Under the pieces are notes generated by a model. It searched no databases and was not told where the DNA came from. It saw only the letters and a program-made list of their open reading frames with translations. 64,000 nucleotides of DNA from JBJMLO01 sp045805265 (GTDB lineage Bacteria > Actinomycetota > UBA4738 > JACQTL01): positions 1 to 64,000 of the forward strand of contig JBJMLO010000015.1 in assembly GCA_045805265.1 (NCBI GenBank). Direction: 5' to 3'. The first letter of the stretch is position 1. Each line of letters opens with the position of its first letter. Below, piece by piece: positions 41,987-50,456 of this stretch. The position numbers and the translations under genes were made by a program.

Positions 41987-42297
41987 TCTCCCGCCGTCGC
42001 GGGGCGTGGGGCCTCGTGGACTTCCCGGCCAGGCTACGGGGCCGGGCAGCTCGTGGTGAACGTGCAGTCGTTGAACGACGCCGCGTCGGACCGCCGCGGC
42101 CGGCGGCGCGGTCGGCGCGCGGCCGCTCATGTCGACCCTGTGCGCCGGGTGTACCGCGTGAAGTCCAAGAGGCCGAGGCCCGCCGCAAGAAACGCACTCG
42201 CTCGTCCTGAGCATGCCGCCGAATTGTCCGTCCCACTTCCGCCGGGCGGACCGAGGAACCTCCCGCGGATTCAACGTGTACTGTTGCCTGGAGGTCT
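41987..42297. other. 311-base gap before the lipoprotein gene
   Basis: Several frames are open on both strands but none has a ribosome site, a fold or a family match, and the Arg/Pro-rich readings look like shadows of GC-rich DNA. A CCTGGAGGT ribosome site just before 42298 belongs to the next gene. Confidence 0.4.
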
Positions 42298-43026
42298 ATG
42301 AAGGACCCTCGATCCTTCCCGGTGTTCGGGCTTTTGATCGCGCTCGTTGGGTGTGCATCTTCCGTCCCTGTATCCACGCAGCCAGAGGCCGACTCGTGGA
42401 ACTCCTCAGTCGGGAGCGTCGAAGCAGGGCCTCCAGCAGAGACTGCGGGCATCGTGTGTGACCGCGATGCCGTGCTGTTATCTACACCTGCCGTGCGCGC
42501 ACACGCGGACGGCGTCCGCGTCGCGATCAGAGACCGTGGAGGCGCGTGGGGGTTCGACCTTCATCCCGCCTCCTCCGAGTACGGGCAGGCAATGGGTGAC
42601 GTGTTCCGAGATGCCCCAACCGAAGCGACCTGGCCGATCCCTCCCGGTGTCGTGACGGTAGCGTGCCTTCCCAACGCACACTCCTCGTACTTCGACCCGG
42701 AAGCGATGACCGCCACCTTCAGGGTCGTCGACCCAGACGGGCTATATGTGCCGGAGGAACTCGCCTGCGGCGTCGGGGAGCAGCACCGGATCAGGATCGA
42801 TGCGGCTGAGGGCGAGGATCCTGCGGCGGTGTTCCGGCGGGTACCGGGTGTCTTGCCGTCCGACGACCTCAGGAAGCCCGGGTATCCGCGATACCCGCTG
42901 ATCTGGCCGACCTTCAACGTGTTCCGCGAGGGAAAGGCGGTCGCAAGTATCGGTGGCCCGAAGAGGGGCGAGGATTGGGAGCTATTCGTAAACTCCTGTC
43001 CGGGGAGCGGGTTCCAGAACCCATAG
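42298..43026 (+). CDS. Lipoprotein, function unknown
   Basis: 242 residues; the ATG at 42298 follows CCTGGAGGT. The N-terminus (MKDPRSFPVFGLLIALVGCA) is a lipoprotein signal with lipobox LVGC, so Cys19 would be lipidated and the protein anchored outside. The mature part has VLLSTPAVRAHADGVRVAIR, VTVACLPNAHSSYFDPEAM and RVVDPDGLYVPEELACGVG: beta-rich with two further Cys pairs. The codon third positions are less GC-rich than the flanking catabolic genes, a hint of transfer. No function is suggested. The 128 bases after it hold nothing of note. Confidence 0.7.
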   Translation: MKDPRSFPVFGLLIALVGCASSVPVSTQPEADSWNSSVGSVEAGPPAETAGIVCDRDAVLLSTPAVRAHADGVRVAIRDRGGAWGFDLHPASSEYGQAMGDVFRDAPTEATWPIPPGVVTVACLPNAHSSYFDPEAMTATFRVVDPDGLYVPEELACGVGEQHRIRIDAAEGEDPAAVFRRVPGVLPSDDLRKPGYPRYPLIWPTFNVFREGKAVASIGGPKRGEDWELFVNSCPGSGFQNP

Positions 43027-43154
43027 CGGGGTCGAGTCTACGAACCCGCAAGGGTGAGCCAATTAAGTCATTATCCAAACGAGCGTCGGGGGAGAAGCCG
43101 GGGTCGTGTCCACCCGACGAGGCAACGCTCGAGGGCCGCCCCCGGGCGGGCGGC

Positions 43155-43897
43155 TCAGCGAGCGGGGTCGATCGAGGCTGCGACCACCGCGCACCACGCC
43201 TCGAGCACGATCGCGGCCCGGGCACTTCGGTTCGCGGCGTCTTCCAGGAGATCGTCCACCGCGACGCCGTTCGCCTCGAGGTCGGCGGCGCCCCCGGGCG
43301 AACGGAACCACTGCGTGAGGAGGTCGGCGTCGGCCTCCGGGTGGGCCTGGATGCCCCACACGGTCCCCAGCCGGAATCCCTGGTCCGGATAGCCATCCGA
43401 GGTCAGCACCCGCACCGAGCCGGGGGGCGGCGTGAAGACGTCGTGGTGCCACAGGAACAGCGGCGTGCCGTCGCCCACGACCGAGGCCACCGGGTCGCGA
43501 GCTCCCTCTTCCGTGGCGCGGACCGTCATCCACCCGATCTCCGGTCCGTCGGCGCCCCGGTCGACGCGTCCCCCCAGAGCCTCCGCAGCGAGCTGACCGC
43601 CGAGGCAGATCCCCAGCGTGGGACGTTCCCCCGCGGCCTGACGCAGGAGGTCCATCACCCGGTACAGGTGCGGCCGCCCGGGCGCGTCGCGGACGTCGTA
43701 GCTCGCGCCGAGGACCACGAGCCCGGCCGCGTCGCGAGATCATGCGGGATGGCCTCCCCCCCGGCCGACCGGACGTCCAGCTCGAGACCGGCCTCCTCGG
43801 CCGCGTCCCCGAGCCGGGCGGGCCGTCCGCCCTCCTCGTTCTCGATGACCAGGATCCGGCGCCCAGCCGAGGGCCGGCCGGGCCTCAGTACCGCCAC
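43155..43897 (-). pseudogene. Class I GATase-type hydrolase (second copy), frameshifted
   Basis: The GTG at 43897 opens a frame with MAVLRPGRPSAGRRILVIEN, then DAAEEAGLELDVRSAGGE. A missing base near 43731-43740 shifts the rest to another frame: LVVLGASYDVRDAPGRPHLY, then LGICLGGQLAAEALGG with the catalytic Cys, and GIQAHPEADADLL with His/Glu. Joined, it is about 247 residues, of the same family and length as the copy at 37843. Its start overlaps the end of the GS-like gene at 43885 (13 bases), showing coupling. Whether it is dead or a sequencing error is unclear. If real, the second operon lacks a hydrolase of its own. Confidence 0.8.
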
Positions 43898-45291
43898 CGG
43901 TGAGCCGCCACGATCTCCTCGGGTCCCATGTCGGCGAAGGCGGCGATCTCTGCCCGGCGGACGGCCGTGAACGGGCCGAACAGCATGGGGCCCATGGCGT
44001 CCCGCAGGACATCGGACTTCTCGAGGTTGGCAAGCGCCTCCTCCAGGGACTGGGGCAGCCGCTGGATCCCGCGCTCGGCGCGTTCGTCGTCGGTCATGCC
44101 GCCCGGGTCGACGGTGACCTCCTCCGGGAGCCGGAGGTTGCGCTCGAGGCCGGCCATCCCCGCCGCGAGGACCGCCCCGGCCAGCAGGTAGGGGTTCGCG
44201 CTGCTATCGAAGCACTTCACCTCGGTGTTCGCCGCGGACTCCCGCGTCCCGACCATCCCGGTGACGAACCGCACCGCGGCCTCCCGGTTCTCCCGCCCCC
44301 AGCAGGCGAACGCGCCCGCCCAGTGCTGCGGTACGAGCCGGAGGTAGCTGGGCACGCTCGGGGAACCGATGGCCACGAGGGCCGGCAGCTCGGCCAGGAT
44401 CCCGGCGGCGAACGCCTCGCCCTCCTCGGTCATCCCGTGGGGGCCGGTGCCGCCGGCGAACAGGTTGCGCCCCTCGCGCCACAGGCTGAAGTGGACGTGC
44501 CCGCCGTTCCCGACGTGGCCGGCGATCACCACCGGTGAGAAGGACGCGCGCATCCCGTGCCGCGCCGCGACGCCCCGAATGGTCTGCCGGACGAGCACGG
44601 TCGTGTCCGCGGCGCCCACCGGGTCGGCGGGGGCGACCGAGATCTCCAGCTGTCCCATGGCGTACTCGGGATGGAACTGCTCGACGCCGACGCCCTCGTC
44701 CTCGAGGGCCGCGATGAGGTCCCGGGCGTAGTCGGAGATGGTCGCGAGGACCGGGAACCCGTACGCCGGGCCGGTGTGGACGGGCTCCTCGATCTCCGAC
44801 CCGGCGCCCGCCTGGAACCACTCCAGCTCGAAGGCCATCCGGACCTCGATCCCCCGGTCGGCGGCGGCGCGGACCATGCGCTTCGCGAACGTCCGCTGGC
44901 AGCCGGCGTAGCGCTGGCCCTCCTGGGTGTGCTTGTCGACGGGCGCCCACGCCCACCCCGGCTGCGCGGCCAGCACCTTCAGCGCAGCGGTGTCGGGCAT
45001 CAGGCGGAGGTCGCCGACCGGGCCGCTGACCTCGTCGCTCGACGTGATCGTGTCGTCGACCACGAACACCTCGAACACCGGGGACATGCCGATGCCGAAA
45101 CGCGCCGCCCGCTCCAGGAGGGACAGCGGAACGGACTTCACCCGGGCGACCCCCGCGTTGTCGACCTGGGTGCAGGCGACGGCGCGGACCCCGAGTGCGG
45201 ACAGCGAGTCGATCAGCTCCCTGGCCCGAACCGCTCGGAGCTCCAGCTCCCGGACGAGCTCCGGGGACGCCGTGGATTCCTCGTTCTGCAT
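43885..45291 (-). CDS. Glutamine-synthetase-like ligase (third copy)
   Basis: 468 residues; the ATG at 45291 follows GGGAGGTG. The N-domain (SALGVRAVACTQVDNAGVAR) is followed by the core: AFELEWFQAGAGSEIEEPVH, GNGGHVHFSLWREGRNLF, GSPSVPSYLRLVPQHWAGAF and WGRENREAAVRFV. The SYLRLVPQHW block replaces SYKRLVPG, with Lys changed to Leu, as is common in amine-specific or FluG-like relatives. NTEVKCFDSSANPYLLAGAV is the final metal-loop region. It probably makes gamma-glutamyl conjugates of another amine. A GATase-type gene (frameshifted) follows with a 13-base overlap, and an M20 peptidase gene lies 88 bases upstream. Confidence 0.87.
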   Translation of the reverse strand: MQNEESTASPELVRELELRAVRARELIDSLSALGVRAVACTQVDNAGVARVKSVPLSLLERAARFGIGMSPVFEVFVVDDTITSSDEVSGPVGDLRLMPDTAALKVLAAQPGWAWAPVDKHTQEGQRYAGCQRTFAKRMVRAAADRGIEVRMAFELEWFQAGAGSEIEEPVHTGPAYGFPVLATISDYARDLIAALEDEGVGVEQFHPEYAMGQLEISVAPADPVGAADTTVLVRQTIRGVAARHGMRASFSPVVIAGHVGNGGHVHFSLWREGRNLFAGGTGPHGMTEEGEAFAAGILAELPALVAIGSPSVPSYLRLVPQHWAGAFACWGRENREAAVRFVTGMVGTRESAANTEVKCFDSSANPYLLAGAVLAAGMAGLERNLRLPEEVTVDPGGMTDDERAERGIQRLPQSLEEALANLEKSDVLRDAMGPMLFGPFTAVRRAEIAAFADMGPEEIVAAHRWRY

Positions 45292-45379
45292 CGCCGCACC
45301 TCCCGTGCGCGCGGGCCGTCATGCTTCCTGCTTCGCGAGGCCAGATCATGCCACCCCGCGCGGCGACGGGTGCCAACGG

Positions 45380-46561
45380 TCAGGACGGCCGGAGCGCCTC
45401 GTCCGCCCGCGCCACCATCCCGGCCAGCAGCGCCACCCGCGGGGCCACGCTGGACAAGTCCACCCACTCGGCGGGGCCGTGGTCGTCGCCGCCCACCGGG
45501 CCCAGGCCGTCGAGCACCGGCGTTCCCGTCGCCGCGATCGCGTTGGCGTCCGAGGCGCCGCCGGTCGAGGCGTCCCGCAGCGGGAACCCGATCTCGCCGG
45601 CGATCTCCCGGGCCAGCGCCACCAGCCGCTCCGTCGATGGCAGGCGCTCCATCGGGGCGTGCTCGATGTCGACCTGGACGGTCGCCGCGACCCCGGCGAC
45701 CCTCGGGGTGGTCACGATGGACATGACCCGCTCCCGGATCCCGGCCAGCACGGATTCCTCGAAGGCCCGGACGTCGATCTCCATGACGCATGCGTCGGGG
45801 ACGACGTTGGGCCGGATGCCGCCGGACAGGACCCCCACGTTGACGGTCGCGCCCGGGACCTGCCCGTTCAGCGCCTGCAGCTCGGCCGTCTTCAGCGCCG
45901 CGTCGAGGACGGCGTGGCGGCCGCGTTCGGGTTCCACGCCGGCGTGGGCCGACCGTCCGGTGAGCTCGACGCGGATCGTGGTCACGCCCTTGCGCGCGGA
46001 CACGATGTCGCCGTTCTCGCGGCCGGCCTCGAGGACGTAGGCCACGTCGCTCGCCTCCGCCAGCTCGCGGATCGCCGGGCCGGAGAAGGTCGAGCCGACC
46101 TCCTCGTCCGGATTGCACGCGAACGTCACCGAGGCGTACCGGTCGATTCCCAGCTCGCGCAGGAGGTCCACCGCCTCGATCCCCGCGAGGATCCCGGCCT
46201 TAGCGTCGGACACCCCCGGGCCCAGGCCCCGATTCCCCTCGACCCGGAACGGGCGAGCAGCGGCAGTTCCGTCCGGGAACACCGTGTCCATGTGGCACAG
46301 CAGCAGGACGCGATGCGACCCGGACCCCGTTACCCGGGCGATCACGAGATCGCCGAGGCGCTGCGCTCCGGCCTCGGGCCGGTGCCGGCGGCGGTCGACC
46401 TCCCATCCTCCCTCGCGGAACCGGGAGTCGAGCGCGTCGGCGACGCGGTTCACCCCGTCCGCCGAGTACGACCCGCTGTCGATCGACACGAGCTCGCGCA
46501 GCCGCTCCGCGAACGAGCCGGTCCGCTGCTCCGCGGCGGTGACCACTCTGTGCAGGTCCAC
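45380..46561 (-). CDS. M20-family metallopeptidase (carboxypeptidase G2-like)
   Basis: 393 residues from a GTG at 46561 (V-D-L-H-R-V-V-T-A-A-E-Q). Zinc ligands of the M20 family appear in order: His/Asp in LLLCHMDTVFPDGT, Asp in LGPGVSDAKAGILAG, the Glu-Glu pair in ACNPDEEVGSTFSG, and a late ligand segment (GGASDANAIAATG). The insert dimerisation domain lies between about 175 and 285. Members cleave C-terminal glutamate or acyl groups from amide-linked amino acids. In this setting it could free glutamate from a gamma-glutamyl or N-acyl conjugate, complementing the GATase-type hydrolases. It is divergent from the amidohydrolase at 46652 with a 90-base gap. Confidence 0.9.
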   Translation of the reverse strand: MDLHRVVTAAEQRTGSFAERLRELVSIDSGSYSADGVNRVADALDSRFREGGWEVDRRRHRPEAGAQRLGDLVIARVTGSGSHRVLLLCHMDTVFPDGTAAARPFRVEGNRGLGPGVSDAKAGILAGIEAVDLLRELGIDRYASVTFACNPDEEVGSTFSGPAIRELAEASDVAYVLEAGRENGDIVSARKGVTTIRVELTGRSAHAGVEPERGRHAVLDAALKTAELQALNGQVPGATVNVGVLSGGIRPNVVPDACVMEIDVRAFEESVLAGIRERVMSIVTTPRVAGVAATVQVDIEHAPMERLPSTERLVALAREIAGEIGFPLRDASTGGASDANAIAATGTPVLDGLGPVGGDDHGPAEWVDLSSVAPRVALLAGMVARADEALRPS

Positions 46562-46651
46562 GGCCGCGATGGTAGCCCCCGAGCACGTGGGGAGCGTATT
46601 TCCGGCGCGGGGCACTAAGCTCCGTCGCGTCCCGGCGAGGGAGGGTGATCG

Positions 46652-47800
46652 GTGACGGGCATCGAGGATCTCAGGCTCATCGACCACCACTGCCACGGCG
46701 TGGTGAAGGGCGACCTGGACCGGGAGGGATTCGAGCGGTTCATCAGCGAGAGCTTCGAGCCCCCGCCGGCCGGGACCAGCAACTTCGACTCCCCGCTGGG
46801 CCTCGCCGTCCGGCGGTGGTGCGCGCCGGTGCTCGGGCTCGAGCCCTTCGCCGCGCCCGACGACTACCTGGCCCGACGGGCCGAGCTCGGGGCGGACGAG
46901 GTGGCACGCCGGCTCCTCGCCGAGGCCGGGCTCGGCGCGTTGCTGGTCGACACGGGGTACCGGGCGGAGGAGCTGGACGCGGTCGAGGAGATGCACCGGC
47001 TGGCCGGCGTCCCGGCGCACGAGATCGTCCGGCTGGAGGCGGTCGCGGAGGCCGTGGCCGCCGGCGGCATCGACCCCGCTGCGTACCCCGACGCGTACCG
47101 GGACGCGCTGGCCGTGGCGTGCCGCGACGCCGTCGGCCTGAAGACGGTCGTGGCGTACCGGGGCGGGTTCGCGTTCGATCCTGCCCCGCCCGGCGACGAC
47201 GAGGTGGTCCGGGCGGCCGGTCCGTTCCTCGAATCCGCGGCCGGCGGAAGGCCGCGCCTCACCGACCCCGTGCTGCTCCGGTTCGGCATCTGGACCGGTG
47301 CGCTGCTGGCGAGGGAGCGCGGCCTGCCGATCCAGTTCCACGTCGGGTGGGGCGACCCCGACCTCGAGCTCCACCTGACGAACCCCACGCTGCTCACGAG
47401 GCTGCTGCGCGAGTTCGTCCCGCTAGGGGTCAACGTGACGCTGCTGCACTGCTACCCGTTCCACCGCGACGCCGGGTACCTCGCGTCGATGTTCCCGAAC
47501 GTGTACTTCGACGTCGGTTCGGCCCTGCACTACCACGGGCCGAGCGCCCGCACGCTGCTGGCCGAGGCCATGGAGGTGGCCCCGTTCGCCAAGCTGCTGT
47601 TCTCGTCGGACGCCTTCGGGCTGGCGGAGCAGTACCACCTGGGGGCCCTGCTGTTCCGGCGGGCGCTCCGCGCGATCCTGGACGGCTGGATCGCCGCGGA
47701 CGAGTGCGACGCGGAAACGGCCGGGCGGATCGCCGAGGGCATCGGCCGCGAGAACGCCCTGCGGATCTACCGGCTGCCGGAGTCGCCGGCGGCGCGATGA
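46652..47800 (+). CDS. Amidohydrolase (FluG N-terminal-like)
   Basis: 382 residues from a GTG at 46652 after GAGGGAGGG. The metal site HHCHGVVKGD near the start (H-x-H), VGLKTVVAYRGGF with the bridging Lys strand, PIQFHVGWGDPDLELHL, LLHCYPFHRDAGYLASMFPN and LLFSSDAFGLAEQYHLGA (late Asp) mark it as a TIM-barrel amidohydrolase. In fungi the FluG protein fuses such a domain to a GS-like domain. Here they are separate genes in the same island, which suggests they act in one pathway. Likely reaction: hydrolysis of an amide or cyclic intermediate of the amine route. Its stop overlaps the ATG of the next gene (ATGA). Confidence 0.88.
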   Translation: MTGIEDLRLIDHHCHGVVKGDLDREGFERFISESFEPPPAGTSNFDSPLGLAVRRWCAPVLGLEPFAAPDDYLARRAELGADEVARRLLAEAGLGALLVDTGYRAEELDAVEEMHRLAGVPAHEIVRLEAVAEAVAAGGIDPAAYPDAYRDALAVACRDAVGLKTVVAYRGGFAFDPAPPGDDEVVRAAGPFLESAAGGRPRLTDPVLLRFGIWTGALLARERGLPIQFHVGWGDPDLELHLTNPTLLTRLLREFVPLGVNVTLLHCYPFHRDAGYLASMFPNVYFDVGSALHYHGPSARTLLAEAMEVAPFAKLLFSSDAFGLAEQYHLGALLFRRALRAILDGWIAADECDAETAGRIAEGIGRENALRIYRLPESPAAR

Positions 47801-49104
47801 GCCTGGCCGAACGCGACGAGCGGGTCGTCGCCGGGATCGAGAAGCTGCGGTTCTTTCCCCTGGGGGTGGTCGGGGGAGAGGGCTCGTGGCTGGTCGGCGA
47901 GGACGGGCGCCGCCTGCTCGACCTGTCGGCCTCGTGGGGCGCCGCGAGCCTCGGGTACGGCCACCCGGCCGTCGTGGAGGCGGTCACACGGGCCGTCTCC
48001 ACCATGGCGTCGGCGAGCATCCTGTCCTCGATCAACGAGCCCGCGGTGGCGCTGGCCGAGGAGCTCCTTGCGATCGTCCCGGGCGGGGGCGACCGGAAGG
48101 TGTGGCTCGGCCACTCGGGATCCGACGCGAACGAGACGGCCGTCCGGGCCGTCGAGGCCGCCACCGGCCGGCACCGGTTCGTCTCGTTCGTCGGCGCGTA
48201 CCACGGCGGGACGACCGGGTCGATGGCCGTTTCCGGCCACTCGGCGACGAGCTCGCCCGCGCACCCGGGCCTGGTTCTCCTTCCGTATCCCGATCCGTTC
48301 CGGGCCGAGTCGGAAGATCCAGCCGCCGCGGTCCTCGGCCGCCTCGACGAGCTGCTGGCCACCACGGTTCCACCCGACGAGGTCGCCGCGACGTTCCTCG
48401 AGCCGATCCAGTCCGACGGAGGAATGATCGTGCCGCCGGCGGGGTTCCTCCGCGGGCTGGAGGAGCGGTGTCGGCGCCACGGCATCCTGCTGGTGTGCGA
48501 CGAGGTCAAGGTGGGCCTCGGCCGGACCGGCCTCCTCCACGCGTTCCAGGCCGACGGGGCGATTCCCGACGTGGTGACGTTCGGCAAGGGGCTCGGCGGG
48601 GGGCTCCCGCTGTCCGCGGTCGTGGGGCCGGCACCCGTCATGGACGTCGCGCCCGCCTTCGCCATACAGACGACCGCGGGCAACCCGGTGTCGGCGAGCG
48701 CCGGCCGGGCGGTGCTCCGGACCATCGTGGAGGAGGACCTTCCCGGTCGGGCGGGCGTGACGGGTGCCGCGCTCGCGTCAGGGCTGAAGGAGGTAGCGGA
48801 GCGCCATCCGCTCGTGGGTGAGGTTCGGGGAAGGGGGCTCGCGATCGGTGTGGACCTGGTGACGGACGGTCGAACCCGCACCCCGGCGGCGGCCGAGGCC
48901 GCCAAGGTCGTGTACCGGGCGTTCGAGATGGGGGCCGTGCTGTTCTACGTGGGGCTCCACTCGAACGTCCTCGAGCTCACCCCGCCGCTCACGCTGTCGG
49001 CATCGGAGGTCGACCGGGCGGTCGAGGTCATCGACCGGGCCCTGGCCGACGTGGAGGCCGGGCTGGTCCCCGACGAGGCCGTGGCTCCATTCGCGGGCTG
49101 GTAG
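47797..49104 (+). CDS. Class III aminotransferase (third copy)
   Basis: 435 residues; the ATG at 47797 overlaps the amidohydrolase stop. The class III set is present: DLSASWGAASLGYGHPAVVE, GHSGSDANETAVRAVEAATG, GAYHGGTTGSMAVSGHSATS, CDEVKVGLGRTGLLHAFQAD, and DVVTFGKGLGGGLPLSAVVG with the PLP Lys. The TTAGNPVSASAGRAVLRTIV block resembles 4-aminobutyrate aminotransferases rather than the two island paralogues. It could turn GABA or a related omega-amino acid into its semialdehyde. It is coupled to the amidohydrolase and followed 43 bases later by the MFS gene. Confidence 0.9.
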   Translation: MSLAERDERVVAGIEKLRFFPLGVVGGEGSWLVGEDGRRLLDLSASWGAASLGYGHPAVVEAVTRAVSTMASASILSSINEPAVALAEELLAIVPGGGDRKVWLGHSGSDANETAVRAVEAATGRHRFVSFVGAYHGGTTGSMAVSGHSATSSPAHPGLVLLPYPDPFRAESEDPAAAVLGRLDELLATTVPPDEVAATFLEPIQSDGGMIVPPAGFLRGLEERCRRHGILLVCDEVKVGLGRTGLLHAFQADGAIPDVVTFGKGLGGGLPLSAVVGPAPVMDVAPAFAIQTTAGNPVSASAGRAVLRTIVEEDLPGRAGVTGAALASGLKEVAERHPLVGEVRGRGLAIGVDLVTDGRTRTPAAAEAAKVVYRAFEMGAVLFYVGLHSNVLELTPPLTLSASEVDRAVEVIDRALADVEAGLVPDEAVAPFAGW

Positions 49105-49147
49105 CGCCGGCTGTGACGCAGGCGGCGCGCCATACACTCCGACCGCC

Positions 49148-50374
49148 GTGAGCGATCCGCCGAAGGTGGCCCGGCCACTCACCGCGCTGTTCGTCGCCGA
49201 GGTCGTCTCGACCACGGGGTCGGAGATGGCCGCCATCGCCCTGCCGTGGTTCGTGCTGATCACCACCGGCTCGCCGGCCCGCATGGGGCTGGTGATGGCC
49301 GCCGAGTTCGCCGGCATGGCCGTGTTCGGCGTGCCGAGCGGTCACGTCGCCACGTCGCTCGGGCCCCGGCGGACCATGCTCGCGTCGGACCTCCTCCGGG
49401 CCCCGCTGGTGGCGCTGATCCCGGCGCTGCACTGGGCCGGACTCCTGACGTTCCCGGTCCTCCTGGCCGTCGGGCTCGCCGTGGGCGCCTTCTTCCCCGC
49501 GTACTCCGCGTCGCAGCTCATGGTGGTGGCGGACCTGGTCGGCGACGACGAGACCCGGATGACCCGGGTGGGCGGGCTGCTCGGTTCCGTGAACGAGACG
49601 GCGAGCTTCGTGGGCCCCGCGTTCGGGGGGCTGCTGGTGGCGCTGATCGGCCCGGCGCAGGTCCTGCTCGTGGATGCGGCGTCGTTCGTGGTGGCGTTCG
49701 GGCTGGTCGCCGCGTTCGTGCCGGTCGTGCGGCGGCGGGAGGCCGAGGAGCGGGGGAGGGTGCTCGACGGGCTGCGCTACGTGGTGCGGAACGGGCCCCT
49801 CCGGCGACGCGTGGCCGGCGCCGCGATCGTCCAGGTCGGGTTCACGGCGATGGTCGCGACGCTCCCCGTCGCCGCGCTCCGGCGGTACGGGGCCGGGGCC
49901 GGCCTGGCCGGGTGGTTGCTCGCCGCCTTCGGGGGCGGACAGGTGGTCGCCGGGCTGCTGTCGTCGCGGGCCCGTTCGGCCGGCGACCGCACGGCCTCGT
50001 TCGCGCTCCTGGGGGTCGCGGCGGCGACGTGGCCACTGGTCTTCGTCCTGCCGGCGTGGGGAGTCGGGGTGGCGGTCGCGGCCGACGGCCTGTGCACGGG
50101 CCTGTTCTACGTCCGGTTCTTCGCGTCGCTCACCGTGCGCACTCCGCCGGCGATCCGGGCGAGGGCCATGACCGCGGTGACCACCACGATCTCAGCGGCC
50201 GGGCCGCTGGGGTTCGTGGGAGCCGGCCTCTTGCTGCACGGAGCGAACTCCGTGACCCCGGGGTTCGTCCTGGTCGCCGCCGCGGCGACCGTAGGGGCTA
50301 CGATCGTGGCGACCGCCCGCGTCGCGACGCCCACGCCATCCATTGCCGGGAGTTCATCCGCCGACGGGGAGTGA
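49148..50374 (+). CDS. MFS transporter
   Basis: 408 residues from a GTG at 49148. Twelve hydrophobic segments are visible, beginning TALFVAEVVSTTGSEMAAIA. The loop after TM2-3, GHVATSLGPRRTMLASDLL, contains the MFS motif-A-like G-x-x-x-D/S-x-x-G-x-R-R. The second half begins after the loop RREAEERGRVLDGLRYVVRN (typical of Bcr/CflA- or MdfA-like and enterobactin-exporter-like MFS proteins). It would export a small molecule by proton antiport. As the last gene of the amidohydrolase-aminotransferase run it may clear a toxic intermediate or excrete product, but this is only contextual. Confidence 0.87.
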   Translation: MSDPPKVARPLTALFVAEVVSTTGSEMAAIALPWFVLITTGSPARMGLVMAAEFAGMAVFGVPSGHVATSLGPRRTMLASDLLRAPLVALIPALHWAGLLTFPVLLAVGLAVGAFFPAYSASQLMVVADLVGDDETRMTRVGGLLGSVNETASFVGPAFGGLLVALIGPAQVLLVDAASFVVAFGLVAAFVPVVRRREAEERGRVLDGLRYVVRNGPLRRRVAGAAIVQVGFTAMVATLPVAALRRYGAGAGLAGWLLAAFGGGQVVAGLLSSRARSAGDRTASFALLGVAAATWPLVFVLPAWGVGVAVAADGLCTGLFYVRFFASLTVRTPPAIRARAMTAVTTTISAAGPLGFVGAGLLLHGANSVTPGFVLVAAAATVGATIVATARVATPTPSIAGSSSADGE

Positions 50375-50456
50375 TCAGCGCAGGCGGACGGACGACGTTG
50401 CACGTGGCCAATCGGGTAGGACGACCTGATGGACGACGACGCTCTCGCGGTCCCGT

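Noticed and set aside
43155..43718. Separate short GATase gene starting at 43718
   Set aside because: The missing N-terminal strand is present in the adjacent frame up to 43897, so one frameshifted gene explains both pieces better than two genes.
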